The notes below the pieces were generated by a model. It saw only the letters and a list, made by a program, of their open reading frames with translations. It was not told the origin of the DNA and made no database searches. 43,613 bases of DNA from Planctomycetota bacterium (lineage in GTDB: Bacteria; Planctomycetota; SZUA-567; JAFGGJ01): positions 1 through 43,613 of the forward strand of contig JAFGGJ010000006.1 of the NCBI GenBank assembly GCA_016930595.1. Reading direction: 5' to 3'. Within the stretch, counting starts at the first letter, position 1; every line of letters starts with the position of its first letter. The translations under genes were made by a program, and so were the position numbers. Positions 6,539-15,430 of the stretch are shown here, piece by piece.

Positions 6539-8392
6539 ATGCGACCGCTTTGCCTGCTTCCGCCGCAAGTCGAAAGGCCCGCCATGGCCGTCCTGCTGGT
6601 CTGCTTTCTTCTTTTTGCTTTCGCCTGCTCCGCCGCGTGGTCTCTGGACCGGCAGGCACCGCCGCTGGCGGCGCCGTCCAGCGGCGTACAGTGGGTGCGC
6701 GATACCCACAGTCTCGAGAACGCCGTAAACAACGCCCGCACCAACACCACCATCATGATAGCCGACGGCACCTACCAGCTTAAGAGCTTCCTGCGCCTGC
6801 AGAACGCCCGGAACGTCACCATCCGCGGCGCTTCCGGCGACCCCACAAAGGTCATCATACGGGGCAACGGCTTCGACCGGCGGGACGAGCAGGACGACAT
6901 CCTGCGCATCGACAGCGGCGAGAACATCACGGTGGCATACATTACGTTCAGCGAATGCCATTCTTACGGCGTTAAGGTTTCCGCGGGCTCCAACCCGAAG
7001 AACATCCACATCTACAATTGCCACTTCCGCGACATCGCGATGCGCATGATCAAGGGTGCGGGGGCACAGGACGGGCACGCCGTCGGCGGCTCCATACGCT
7101 ACTGCCACTTTGAAAACACCAAGGTTCCCCAGGCGGGGTGGCTGTCCGAAGGCAACTACATAACGGCCATCGATATGATGACCCTTGACGGCTGGAGCAT
7201 CTCCGACAACACATTCGTGAACATCAAGGGGCGCACCGGCAACGCCCGGGCCGCGGTTTTCGTGTGGGTTCGATCCAGGAACATCACCGTTGAGCGCAAT
7301 CTTTTCATCGACTGCGACCGGTGCATCGCCTTCGGCAACATATCCGCCGCCACCGCCACGCGCGACAGCGACGAACTCCACTGTTCCGACTGCGTTGCGC
7401 GCAACAATTTCATCATCCCCGGTCCCGACGCCGGTATCGAAGTCGCCCACGTCGACGGCATCCGTCTCTACAACAACACGATCTGGCGGCGCGACGGCGG
7501 GCGCGGCATACGCTGCATCGGGACCGTCAGGAACGTCGAAATCACAAACAACATCGTGCGAGGCGACTTCATCTACAAGGACGGGGTCAAAACGGTCAAC
7601 AACGTCATGGACCCTTCGCCCGGGATCTTTGTCAACGCCGCCGGCGGGGACTTTCACCTGACGCCGCTGGCCACCGCGGCCATAAACCGCGGCGTTCCGG
7701 TGGACGGGCTGAAGGACGATTTTGACGGGTTTGCCCGCGACCAGGTCCCGGACATAGGGGCGGCGGAATTCGGCGCCAGGCCCGCCGCCGAAGACAGGCC
7801 CTCCAGCGGCGGCAAGGCGCTTGTCCGTAAGGACGAGAAACCTTCGCCGGAAAAGCTCATCGCCGCGCGGCGCGACTCCCTTGCCGCCGCGGCCGCGCTG
7901 CTTGCCGCCGGGGACGCTGCGGCCGCCCGGTCCGCCTATGGAGAAGTCGCCGCTGCGCTCAAGGATACGCCGGCGGCGGCGGCGGCCGTGGAGCTTCTGG
8001 CCTCTTCCTGCAGTCTCGCTCCCGACATCCGCCGGATCGTCATTGAAGGCTCTTCCAGCGGCGAGCCGGTCAAGGTGTACGTCGATTTCGGGGGCATGGT
8101 CCTGAAGGGGACCCTTGTCCGCGCCGATGACGCGGGCATAGTCGTGAGATCCGCCGGGGGGTCGGTGCCGCTGGAATGGGCGGAGGTTTCCCCCGGGCGC
8201 CTCGCCGCCATGGCCCGCAAGCTTGCTGCTTCGGCGGCACAAAGGCTTGCCGTTGCGGAATTCGGCGCCGCATGCGGATCCGAGGCCCTTGCGGCCGAAG
8301 AATCCGCATCGCTGTCCCCGGCAGAGCTTTCCGACCCGGGAAAGACCGCCTTGGAATCCCTCCGCCTGCTGCTGCCCGCCCCCGCCGAATGA
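6539..8392 (+). CDS. Secreted right-handed beta-helix protein (pectate-lyase/chondroitinase-like fold)
   Basis: The protein has 617 residues from the ATG at 6539, which follows GGGGAG; an inner ATG at 6584 after GAAAGG is the alternative. A signal peptide is likely (MAVLLVCFLLFAFACSAAWS). Residues 50-400 show right-handed beta-helix coils, with regular NxT/NxxI units (NAVNNARTNTTIMIADGTYQ, NVTIRGASGDPTKVIIRGNG, ITNNIVRG, LYNNTIWR). This resembles chondroitinase B and pectate-lyase-like families, so binding or cutting of polysaccharide is likely but unproven. DVDGIRL and EVAHVDG segments occur in the coils. Residues 440-617 form an Ala-rich helical region around a small beta unit (GMVLKGTLVRADDAGIVVRS). 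It stands alone under its own promoter between the pilin-like pair and the kinase. Catalytic residues could not be assigned. Confidence 0.8.
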   Translation: MRPLCLLPPQVERPAMAVLLVCFLLFAFACSAAWSLDRQAPPLAAPSSGVQWVRDTHSLENAVNNARTNTTIMIADGTYQLKSFLRLQNARNVTIRGASGDPTKVIIRGNGFDRRDEQDDILRIDSGENITVAYITFSECHSYGVKVSAGSNPKNIHIYNCHFRDIAMRMIKGAGAQDGHAVGGSIRYCHFENTKVPQAGWLSEGNYITAIDMMTLDGWSISDNTFVNIKGRTGNARAAVFVWVRSRNITVERNLFIDCDRCIAFGNISAATATRDSDELHCSDCVARNNFIIPGPDAGIEVAHVDGIRLYNNTIWRRDGGRGIRCIGTVRNVEITNNIVRGDFIYKDGVKTVNNVMDPSPGIFVNAAGGDFHLTPLATAAINRGVPVDGLKDDFDGFARDQVPDIGAAEFGARPAAEDRPSSGGKALVRKDEKPSPEKLIAARRDSLAAAAALLAAGDAAAARSAYGEVAAALKDTPAAAAAVELLASSCSLAPDIRRIVIEGSSSGEPVKVYVDFGGMVLKGTLVRADDAGIVVRSAGGSVPLEWAEVSPGRLAAMARKLAASAAQRLAVAEFGAACGSEALAAEESASLSPAELSDPGKTALESLRLLLPAPAE

Positions 8393-8449
8393 GCGCCGCG
8401 CGCCCCGCACAAGGTGCACAGTGTCCGCCAAGGCCACCGGTGGTCTCTC

Positions 8450-8477
8450 TTTACTTGGGCGTTATTTCGTTTACAAT
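8450..8477 (+). promoter_or_regulatory. Probable promoter of the kinase-accA operon
   Basis: TTTACT (8450-8455) and TACAAT (8472-8477) are 16 bases apart, 38 bases before the ATG of the kinase gene. No separate promoter is visible before accA, so both genes probably depend on this one. Confidence 0.5.
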
Positions 8478-8514
8478 GTCACGCTGGCTTAATAGCGTGT
8501 GGTGAGCGACCATT

Positions 8515-9357
8515 ATGGCAACCACCAGCATCGGCGGACATCGTTTGGTTGCGGAGCTGGCCAGGGGGGCTTTCTCCAGGGTGTTTCGCGCCCGCTCACC
8601 CGCCGGTAAGGAAGTCGCCATCAAGCTGCTGGAAGACAGTACCGATGCCGTCCGGGTCTCGGGCATAAAGCGCGAGTTCCGCCATCTCAAGGCTCTCCGC
8701 CACCGCGCCCTACCGCAGATGCACTCCATCGGCCAGCTGAAGGACGGCCGGCCGTTCGAAATAATGCAGCTTCTCCCCGGCGACAATCTCCGCAACCTGC
8801 TGCGCCACCGGCGGGAGTGGGTCCTGGGAGTTTTCGCCCGCACGATCAAGTGCATCGGTTCGGTGCTTTCGGCCATGCACTCAGCGGGCCTGATCCACTG
8901 CGATATCAAGCCTGAAAACGTCGTTGTCGGGCCCGACGGCAACGGGTACCTGGTGGATTTCGCCAGTGCGCGCAGCCGCCACGACTGGTACCGATTCTGG
9001 GAAAAGGTGCCCAACGAAGCCTCGCCGTCATACATCTCACCCGAACAGGTACGAGGCGGAACCCCGTCGCCGGCGTCCGACATCTACTCCCTCGGAGTCC
9101 TTACCCATGAAGTCCTTGCCGGCCGGCCGCCTTTCACCGGGATGAGCGTCAAGGCGCTTTACGAAGCCCATCTCAGGCGCCCGGCGCCCCTGCTCTCCAC
9201 GCTGGTCCCGAGCGTCCCGCGGGAGCTGGCGCTGCTCGTTTCGCAGGCGCTCGCCAAGGCACCGGCCGACCGTCCCGTGGGGGCGGAACAGTGGGCCTTT
9301 CGCGTCGCCGGCTCCGTTGAACGACACGCCCTGCTGATAGGAGTATCCCATGGCTAA
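8515..9357 (+). CDS. Soluble Hanks-type Ser/Thr protein kinase
   Basis: This 280-residue protein is almost only a kinase domain, with no membrane helix or sensor region, so it should act in the cytoplasm. The key residues are present: K37 in VAIK, a likely alpha-C glutamate E54, D130 and N135 in HCDIKPEN, and the metal aspartate D148. There are deviations. The glycine loop reads LARGAFSRV, with only the central glycine kept; HRD is HCD; and DFG is DFA. It is probably active but atypical. The activation segment ends SPSYISPEQVRGG and is followed by SDIYSLGVLTHEVLAGRPPF, as in bacterial PknB-like kinases. Its last 8 bases overlap the accA start, so the two proteins are probably made together; AccA or its partners are therefore candidate targets, which is an inference. 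Confidence 0.9.
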   Translation: MATTSIGGHRLVAELARGAFSRVFRARSPAGKEVAIKLLEDSTDAVRVSGIKREFRHLKALRHRALPQMHSIGQLKDGRPFEIMQLLPGDNLRNLLRHRREWVLGVFARTIKCIGSVLSAMHSAGLIHCDIKPENVVVGPDGNGYLVDFASARSRHDWYRFWEKVPNEASPSYISPEQVRGGTPSPASDIYSLGVLTHEVLAGRPPFTGMSVKALYEAHLRRPAPLLSTLVPSVPRELALLVSQALAKAPADRPVGAEQWAFRVAGSVERHALLIGVSHG

Positions 9358-10363
9358 GGCTCTCCAGGACCGGTCCGACTACCTGGATTTCGAACGGCCC
9401 GTCGTCGAGATCGAGCAGAAGATCGAAGAGTTCGAGACTCTCGCCAAGACCAACAACATGGACTTTTCGGAGGAGATCAACCGGCTGCACAAGCGCCGCC
9501 TGACCATCATCCGCGACATTTTCAGGGACCTTACCCCCTGGCAGCGCGTCGAACTGGCGCGCCATCCGAAACGACCCCAGTCGCTGGACTACATCGAGCG
9601 CATCTTTCCGGACTTCCTCGAACTCGCCGGCGACCGCGCCTTTGCAGACGACGCCGCCATCCTCACCGGGCCCGCGCTCCTCGGCGACATCAAGGTCATG
9701 CTCATCGCCCAGCACAAGGGCCGCGACATGAAGGAATCCATCCGGTGCAACTGGGGCAGCGCCCATCCCGAAGGCTACCGCAAAGCCCTGGAGAAGATGC
9801 GCCTGGCGGAAAAGTTCCGTCTTCCCATAGTGTCTCTGATCGACACCAAGGGCGCCTATCCCGGCATCGACGCCGAAGAACGGGGCCAGGCCGTCGCCAT
9901 CGCCACCAACCTGCGCGAGATGTCCGCGCTCAGGACCCCCATCGTGTGCGTCGTTCTTTCCGAAGGCGGCTCGGGGGGGGCGCTGGGCATAGGGATCGGC
10001 GACCACGTCGCCATGATGGAAAACGCCTACTATTCCGTAATCTCGCCCGAAGGCTGTGCCGCCATACTCTGGAAGGACGCCGGCAAGGCTCCGGAAGCCG
10101 CCGCCGCCCTCAAGCTCACCCCGGCGGACCTGACCGGCTTCGGCATTGTGGACGCGGTGATCCCCGAGCCGCCGGGAGGAGCGCACCGCGACCCGGACGA
10201 GGCCGCCGCGAACCTCAAACAGCACCTCATCTCCGTAGTCCTGGAGCTCAGCCGCACCACCGAAACCGACCTGCTTGCGCGGCGCTACGAGAAATACCGC
10301 AGGATCGGGTTTTACGCTGACTTATCCTCCCAAGGCGCCCCGGATTCATCCCCGGAAAGCTGA
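9350..10363 (+). CDS. accA: Acetyl-CoA carboxylase carboxyltransferase subunit alpha
   Basis: AccA pairs with AccD to transfer the carboxyl group from carboxybiotin to acetyl-CoA, giving malonyl-CoA for fatty acid synthesis in the cytoplasm. The 337-residue length is close to the usual 315-325. The N-terminal helical part (LDFERPVVEIEQKIEEFETL) and the crotonase-fold core with LIDTKGAYPGIDAEERGQ, VLSEGGSGGALGIGIGD and YYSVISPEGCAAILWKD are diagnostic. The ATG lies within the end of the kinase gene (8-base overlap), and GATAGGAG (9337-9344), just before it, serves as the ribosome site. accD is not in the window. The C-terminal tail beyond KYRRIGFY is short and unconserved. Confidence 0.97.
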   Translation: MAKALQDRSDYLDFERPVVEIEQKIEEFETLAKTNNMDFSEEINRLHKRRLTIIRDIFRDLTPWQRVELARHPKRPQSLDYIERIFPDFLELAGDRAFADDAAILTGPALLGDIKVMLIAQHKGRDMKESIRCNWGSAHPEGYRKALEKMRLAEKFRLPIVSLIDTKGAYPGIDAEERGQAVAIATNLREMSALRTPIVCVVLSEGGSGGALGIGIGDHVAMMENAYYSVISPEGCAAILWKDAGKAPEAAAALKLTPADLTGFGIVDAVIPEPPGGAHRDPDEAAANLKQHLISVVLELSRTTETDLLARRYEKYRRIGFYADLSSQGAPDSSPES

Positions 10364-10368
10364 ATGGC

Positions 10369-10851
10369 GTGACGAGAAAAGCCCTCATCCCAGTCCTGCT
10401 GCCCGTTGCCGTGGGTATGGCGACCCCCTCGCTTATCATCTTTTTCGTACAGGTCTCGGTCGGCGGATATGCCGTTTCGGATTCGATATGCGACATAGCG
10501 TCCCGGCAGTTCGCAAAAGGGCACAACCTGTTTCTCATAGCGGTCCTCGGCTGCATTCCTTTTGCCCTGCTTGCGGTCCACGTGGCCTTATCCGCTGCAC
10601 GAAGCATCCGCAGGGCATGGATAGTGATGCCGGCGGGCCTTCTCGGGATCCTGTCGCTCATGGTTCCCGCGCACGCCGCCATCTGGGGCCCGCTCTACGG
10701 CCCCGGCCACGCTTCTTCGACTTCGGCCATAGCCTTTCTCTTCATCCCGTTCTACTGCATACCCACAATGTACCTCGGCCTGCTCGTTGGCTGGATTATC
10801 GCCCGGCTATCGGCAGGGAAGGCGGAACCGGAAGATATCCCGGCGAGCTAG
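10369..10851 (+). CDS. Small four-helix membrane protein of unknown function
   Basis: This 160-residue frame begins with GTG only five bases after the accA stop. An ATG five bases earlier is followed at once by a stop. Four hydrophobic stretches are visible (ALIPVLLPVAVGMATPSLII, GHNLFLIAVLGCIPFALLAV, AWIVMPAGLLGILSLMVPAH, AIAFLFIPFYCIPTMYLGLLVG), and the C-terminus is charged. I recognise no family. The position suggests co-transcription with the kinase and accA. Codon third positions are GC-rich, as in the neighbours, which supports it being a real gene. Confidence 0.6.
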   Translation: MTRKALIPVLLPVAVGMATPSLIIFFVQVSVGGYAVSDSICDIASRQFAKGHNLFLIAVLGCIPFALLAVHVALSAARSIRRAWIVMPAGLLGILSLMVPAHAAIWGPLYGPGHASSTSAIAFLFIPFYCIPTMYLGLLVGWIIARLSAGKAEPEDIPAS

Positions 10852-10918
10852 GCCGTGTCATCATCTTTCGCCGAAATTGCGCCTCGTGGAGCGCGCTTAT
10901 CGGCAGGGAAGGTTTGTT

Positions 10919-10954
10919 GTCGAGCAGGCTTCCAAGCATATGGTCTTGCTCGAC
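10919..10954. repeat. Nested inverted repeat in the 10852-11006 gap
   Basis: GTCGAGCA (10919-10926) pairs with TGCTCGAC (10947-10954), and the loop contains a second small hairpin (GCTTCCAAGC, 10928-10937). It lies between the convergent ends of the accA cluster and the protease gene. No T tract follows on either strand. A 15-base direct repeat (TATCGGCAGGGAAGG) also occurs at 10808-10822 and 10898-10912, exactly 90 bases apart. Role unknown; a transcript end structure is one possibility. Confidence 0.4.
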
Positions 10955-11006
10955 GGATGCGCTCGTTTGCCGAGGACAGGGGACCGCGGGCGGCGTGGAA
11001 GGCGGG

Positions 11007-14000
11007 TCAGTTGTCGACGGCCAACTCTATGGTGGCGGTATTCAAGGCCGGGTCCGTGGCCTGCACGATGACGGTGTCCGGGAGGCCGCTGAGAGACGCT
11101 TCGCCGGAGAAAGCGCCGGCGGTGACCGGCACGCCGGCCCCGCCCACGGTCACCGAAACGGTCCCGCTGTCGTCGGAGGCCGTACCTTCAACGACGATTG
11201 CGTCCACGACAATGCCCGGAGGCGCGGAGTCCGGGGGATCGACCACGACGACCACGGTATCGACGTCATGGAGCGCGGGGAAGCCGTTGTCTGCCACGCG
11301 TACGGCCGCCACGTAAGTGCCGGCGGAAACGTAGGTGTGGGACGTCGCCGTGAGCGCGGCGCCGGAGTCGTCGGGTTCGAACAGCACGCCGTCGAAGTCG
11401 AAATCGTATTCGTAGAGGGTTATCGAGCCATCGTCAGAGGAACCGGCGGCATCGAAAAGCACCGCCAGCGGGGCGCAACCCGCCGTCGGGCTGCCGGAGA
11501 GATACGCGACGGGAGGGGAGTTGCCGCCGTCGTTGTCGAGTTCTACGGCGGTGACGTCGAGCTGGTTGAGGCCGTGGCCGGAGAACCCGAAGAGTTGGAA
11601 ATACGTCCATCCGTCCACGGAATCGGGATCCTCGGCGGCGGCAAAGGTCACGGGCTGCCAGGAGTCCCAGTTGGCCGAGCTGAAGGTCAGGGTGTCGGAG
11701 GAGGAGACTTCAACATCGGCGTCGCCCGAATACAGTGAGATCCTGACGCCGGTGGATTCGGACGGAGGTCCGGAAAGCCTGACCTGAAGCTGGGCCGTGC
11801 CACCTTCGGGGACCATGACAAGGGAAGCGTCGACGACAATGTCGAGGATATCGTTGTCCGTTTCGCTCAACTGGACAAACACGCTGTTGAGGCCGGTTGC
11901 GGAAAAGGTCAACTGTGCGAAGCCGTTCTGGGAATCGGCGTCTTCGGCGGCGGCGATGGTGACGGTCTGCCAGTCCTGCCAGTCGCCGCTGTCGAACGTC
12001 AGAGACGGTCCGGAAGTGACGGAGATGTCGGAGTCGCCGGAGACGGCGAGATCCACGGTGCAGTTGCCGCCGGGATCCGCGGAGAGCCTGACCTGCAAGG
12101 AGGCGGAAGAACCTTCGGCGACTGCGAGGTTCGTCGTGCCGACGAGAATATTGACGACATCGTTGTCGATTTCATTGCAGCTCATCCAGCCGTTATCGAC
12201 GCCGTCGCCTTCGATGACGAAGTTTGCCCAGCCGTTCGCGGTGTCGGCGTCTTCGGCGGCGCTGACGGTCACGGGCTGCCAGGAGTCCCAGTCGGAGGGC
12301 GTGAATAAAAGGGAAGCTCCGGAGGAAACGGAGATATCTGCGTCGCCGCCCTGATGCGTGACGGCCAGCGTGACGTCATCCTGCGGCGGCCTGCTGAGCC
12401 TGACGGAAAAACCCGCTGAGCCGCCTTCGAGGACGGCGATCCCCCAGACATCGGTGACGACCCGGGGGGCGTCGCGGTCCATTTCTTTCGCGGTGAGGCG
12501 CGCGTCAGCGATGCCGGGAGCGAGGCATTCGATTACGGCGGTGCCGTTCAGGGCGTCGGGGTCCTGGAGGGCTTCCAGGGTAACGGTCCGCCACTGGCAC
12601 CAATTGGCCGAATCGAAGTCGAGGGCAGCGCCTTCTTTGACGACGATGTCGGCGTCCCCGGAAAGCCTCGAGACGTTAACGGCGATGGAACCGCCGGGAT
12701 CCCCGGAGAGCCTGACCTGGAAGGTGGAGGTCATACATTCCATGACGGAGACTTCGGACTGGGAAAGAAGGATACCCGGACCCGGGACGTCGTTATCGGC
12801 TTCCGTCGCGACGATGCGCCCCCAGCCGACGGTGGAATCGGACGGGGTGGCCATTATGACGGCGGCGCCGTTATAGCCGTCGAGGTCTTCGGCGGCGGAG
12901 AGCGTGACGGTCTTCCAGGAATTCCAGTCGGCGGGGCCGAAGGAAAGGGAGGCGCCGCCGGAAACGGAAATGTCGTCGTCGCCGGATTCTTTCTTGACCT
13001 CGACGGTGAAGTCCGCCGCCGGCGCCATGGAGCACTTGACCTGGTAGACAGCGGAGCCGCCTTCGGGGACGTCCACGGCGTACTTGTCGAGAAGGAGGTT
13101 GCACGAGTCGTTGTCGATTTCGACGGCCTGGATCCTGTAGGTTTCGACGCCGGCGGCGGAGCACTGGACCAGGGAGTAGCCGCCGAAAGTATCGGCGTCT
13201 TCGGCGGAGGAGAGCGTAACGGCCTGCCAGGAGGCCCAGTCGGAAGAGGTGAAGACGAGCGTCCCGCCGGAAGAGACGCTGACATCCATGTCGCTGCCCA
13301 TAGCCATGGTCTTGACGGTGACATCGGAAGCAGGAGCGGCGGACAACCTGATGCGGAAAGACGAAGAGGCGCCTTCGGGTACATAGATGTAGTCGGTCAT
13401 GGTGCTGTCGTCGTCGCAGTCGGAGACTATCTGGACGGTGTCGTCGTCGGCGATGGAGACGATAGCCGAGGCCGGGGCGCCTACGGCGTAGCCTGCGCCG
13501 GGGGAGATCTCGATTTCAACAGTTTCGGCGCCCTCGACTTTCCAGTCGTCAATGGGCTCGACGGACAGGTCCGCGAAGTCACTGCCTGCGGGGATGGTGA
13601 CGGTGCCGGCGATGGACGTCGTGCCGGACTTGAGCAGGTAATCGACGTTCTGCGAAGCGGAGCCTGCGAGGGCAAAATCCACGTCAAGCGGAACGGCCGT
13701 GACGCCCGAGAGCGTTATCCGGAAGGTTCCGGAATCCGGCCCGGCTTCAGAGGCCGAAGCATCCTGCGCCGCGACCGTTACGGTGACTGGCGGCGCGGGG
13801 CAGGCGTAGTCGATATAGACGTATTCGGTTGTGCTGTCGGCGACGGCGACTTCGGGTCCCGTGTATGCCGCCAGAACAGTACCGTCGGCATCCTGGAGTT
13901 CGAAGGACTTGATAAGGCCTTCCTCCGGTCCGATGGCATTATCCTGCATGCCGAGGTAGTAGCGCATTTCGGCAGCCTGGTCGGGCTCGAGATCGGTGAA

Positions 14001-15353
14001 GTCGACGGCGAAGGCGCCGTCGCAGGGGGTGGACGAGCCGTCGAAGGCGTAGGCACCGCCGTTGTTATTCAGGTGATATACAACCTTGACGGTTTCCGGG
14101 TCGGAATCGGACGTGGAGGACTTGCCGGTCCTGATGCCCATCTGGTTGCGCCTGGGATGGTTAACGGTGAAAACGCCGATCATCTGCGGGGTATAAGAGG
14201 GCCTCGCTGTAATCCAGTAGGCGGAAGTGAAGGCGGCGGCCCTGCCGGCGGTTGGACCGCCCGGGACGGAGGAGACGCGCTTGAGGGCGTCGTAGGATAT
14301 CCAACGGAAGCCGCCGTTCCAGTCACCGGTCCCCCATGAATTGGCGATCTTGAGAGCGCCTTTTTCGCCGTCGTCCACGGTGCTGTTGCCGTTGAGATCG
14401 CACCATATGTAGTCGTTGTAGCCGACGATGGTCATCCCGTGCGACCCGTTGTAGCCGTTCTGGTAGCTGCAGATGAACTGGCCCACCCAGGGGTCGTCGT
14501 CGGCGGTCGAGAGGTCGTCGGGAATGGTTGCCTGGACCCAGGAATTGACGTAGGTGGAGAAGGTGAGGACGTAGCCGTTGACAAGGAGGGCCTTGAGGAT
14601 ATCGAGGCCTTCGTCGGAGTCAAGGCCGGAGATGGTGCCGGTGGCCGCGATCCTGCGGCGGACGGCGTTACGCCAGGTGTTGCCGTTGAGGCACCAGGCG
14701 CGGAAGTCGCCGTCGTAGGGGAATTCGTCCCACGTGGCGGCGCCGGCGTTCATCTGGATGGAGATGGGAGCGCCCATGGACGAACCGCTGTTGCTGCCGC
14801 CGTTGACCAGGTTATAGGCCCACTTGGGCGACATGCGATAGGCGTCGCCGCCGTTCTTGGCGTCCCAGCCCCTGGCCATGGCGGTCATGTGAGTCATCTG
14901 GTAATACGTGGTGGAAAAGGACGCGCAGGAGCCCAGGCCGCCCTGGCTCCTGACGGGAGGAAACCAGTTCAAGAGGCTGTTATCCACCTGGCCCGGGAAG
15001 GCGCCGACGACGGGTTCACCGGAGGCCGTGACGACATCGACGTGCGGCGCGCCGGCAAGGAGATCTCCACCGACTGGAAGGGGAGACTGGGCCTCGGGGA
15101 TGCCGATTATTTCGAGGCCGTAGGTAACGGCGTCCTGCGACCCGGCTGCGGGGCCGACGGGCAGTGCGCCGCTGCAGCGCTGAAGGCCGAGGGGGTTCAG
15201 GCGCACGGCGGTTATCCTGGTGGAGATCCTGCGGAAGGCGGCGATTTCTTCCGGGGTGGGCTCCTTGACTCCTGGGACAAACACGAATTCTTCTGCAGTG
15301 GAAACCCCGCATGCGAGGAGGAGTGTGAAGGCGACGAGGGTTCTCGGGATCAC
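11007..15353 (-). CDS. Large secreted papain-like (C1A) cysteine protease with Calx-beta-like repeats and a PKD domain
   Basis: A GTG at 15353 behind GGAAGGA gives 1448 residues and a good signal peptide (VIPRTLVAFTLLLACGVSTA); the frame stays open another 66 codons upstream, but that part has no coding character. The protease domain (about 120-370) has the oxyanion Gln137 and nucleophile Cys143 (QGGLGSCASFS), His305 (GSHGMTIVGYND) and Asn338 (ANSWGT), so it is complete. DLNGNSTVDDGE just after the His loop looks like a calcium-binding loop. A Calx-beta domain (about 540-640) follows, then six repeats of about 106 residues, a PKD domain (SPPVAYLSGSPTAGCAPLAV) and a short C-terminal beta domain. 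It is exported, probably cell-surface or extracellular, and degrades protein. It sits 77 bases after the OPT transporter gene on the same strand and may belong to that operon. Confidence 0.9.
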   Translation of the reverse strand: MIPRTLVAFTLLLACGVSTAEEFVFVPGVKEPTPEEIAAFRRISTRITAVRLNPLGLQRCSGALPVGPAAGSQDAVTYGLEIIGIPEAQSPLPVGGDLLAGAPHVDVVTASGEPVVGAFPGQVDNSLLNWFPPVRSQGGLGSCASFSTTYYQMTHMTAMARGWDAKNGGDAYRMSPKWAYNLVNGGSNSGSSMGAPISIQMNAGAATWDEFPYDGDFRAWCLNGNTWRNAVRRRIAATGTISGLDSDEGLDILKALLVNGYVLTFSTYVNSWVQATIPDDLSTADDDPWVGQFICSYQNGYNGSHGMTIVGYNDYIWCDLNGNSTVDDGEKGALKIANSWGTGDWNGGFRWISYDALKRVSSVPGGPTAGRAAAFTSAYWITARPSYTPQMIGVFTVNHPRRNQMGIRTGKSSTSDSDPETVKVVYHLNNNGGAYAFDGSSTPCDGAFAVDFTDLEPDQAAEMRYYLGMQDNAIGPEEGLIKSFELQDADGTVLAAYTGPEVAVADSTTEYVYIDYACPAPPVTVTVAAQDASASEAGPDSGTFRITLSGVTAVPLDVDFALAGSASQNVDYLLKSGTTSIAGTVTIPAGSDFADLSVEPIDDWKVEGAETVEIEISPGAGYAVGAPASAIVSIADDDTVQIVSDCDDDSTMTDYIYVPEGASSSFRIRLSAAPASDVTVKTMAMGSDMDVSVSSGGTLVFTSSDWASWQAVTLSSAEDADTFGGYSLVQCSAAGVETYRIQAVEIDNDSCNLLLDKYAVDVPEGGSAVYQVKCSMAPAADFTVEVKKESGDDDISVSGGASLSFGPADWNSWKTVTLSAAEDLDGYNGAAVIMATPSDSTVGWGRIVATEADNDVPGPGILLSQSEVSVMECMTSTFQVRLSGDPGGSIAVNVSRLSGDADIVVKEGAALDFDSANWCQWRTVTLEALQDPDALNGTAVIECLAPGIADARLTAKEMDRDAPRVVTDVWGIAVLEGGSAGFSVRLSRPPQDDVTLAVTHQGGDADISVSSGASLLFTPSDWDSWQPVTVSAAEDADTANGWANFVIEGDGVDNGWMSCNEIDNDVVNILVGTTNLAVAEGSSASLQVRLSADPGGNCTVDLAVSGDSDISVTSGPSLTFDSGDWQDWQTVTIAAAEDADSQNGFAQLTFSATGLNSVFVQLSETDNDILDIVVDASLVMVPEGGTAQLQVRLSGPPSESTGVRISLYSGDADVEVSSSDTLTFSSANWDSWQPVTFAAAEDPDSVDGWTYFQLFGFSGHGLNQLDVTAVELDNDGGNSPPVAYLSGSPTAGCAPLAVLFDAAGSSDDGSITLYEYDFDFDGVLFEPDDSGAALTATSHTYVSAGTYVAAVRVADNGFPALHDVDTVVVVVDPPDSAPPGIVVDAIVVEGTASDDSGTVSVTVGGAGVPVTAGAFSGEASLSGLPDTVIVQATDPALNTATIELAVDN
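11529..13440 (-). repeat. Six tandem repeats of about 106 codons inside the protease gene
   Basis: Each unit carries the same skeleton: VPEGG-like start, VRLS, a SGDADISVSSG-like turn, TFSSANWDSWQPVT, AAEDADS and a final ELDND. Unit length is about 319 bp. The motif is a beta-sandwich repeat related to Calx-beta modules, likely calcium-binding through the Asp-rich ends. The units have diverged clearly, so the array is old rather than a recent expansion. Confidence 0.85.
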
Positions 15354-15430
15354 GGCGGATCCTTCCCATGAAGCAAGGTTTACAGACTGGTAGGAGGGGA
15401 AGGGAATTCCCGGACAGAAAAAATGCGGAG

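Noticed and set aside
5810-8437. Minus-strand frame of 875 codons
   Set aside because: Antisense to the pilin-like and beta-helix genes, which have promoters, ribosome sites and signal or membrane segments; the frame is of uneven composition and spans intergenic DNA.
11529-13440. Regular repeats as a CRISPR array or recent DNA tandem repeat
   Set aside because: Period is about 319 bp, copies differ strongly in DNA and are conserved as protein motifs; they are domains of one protein.
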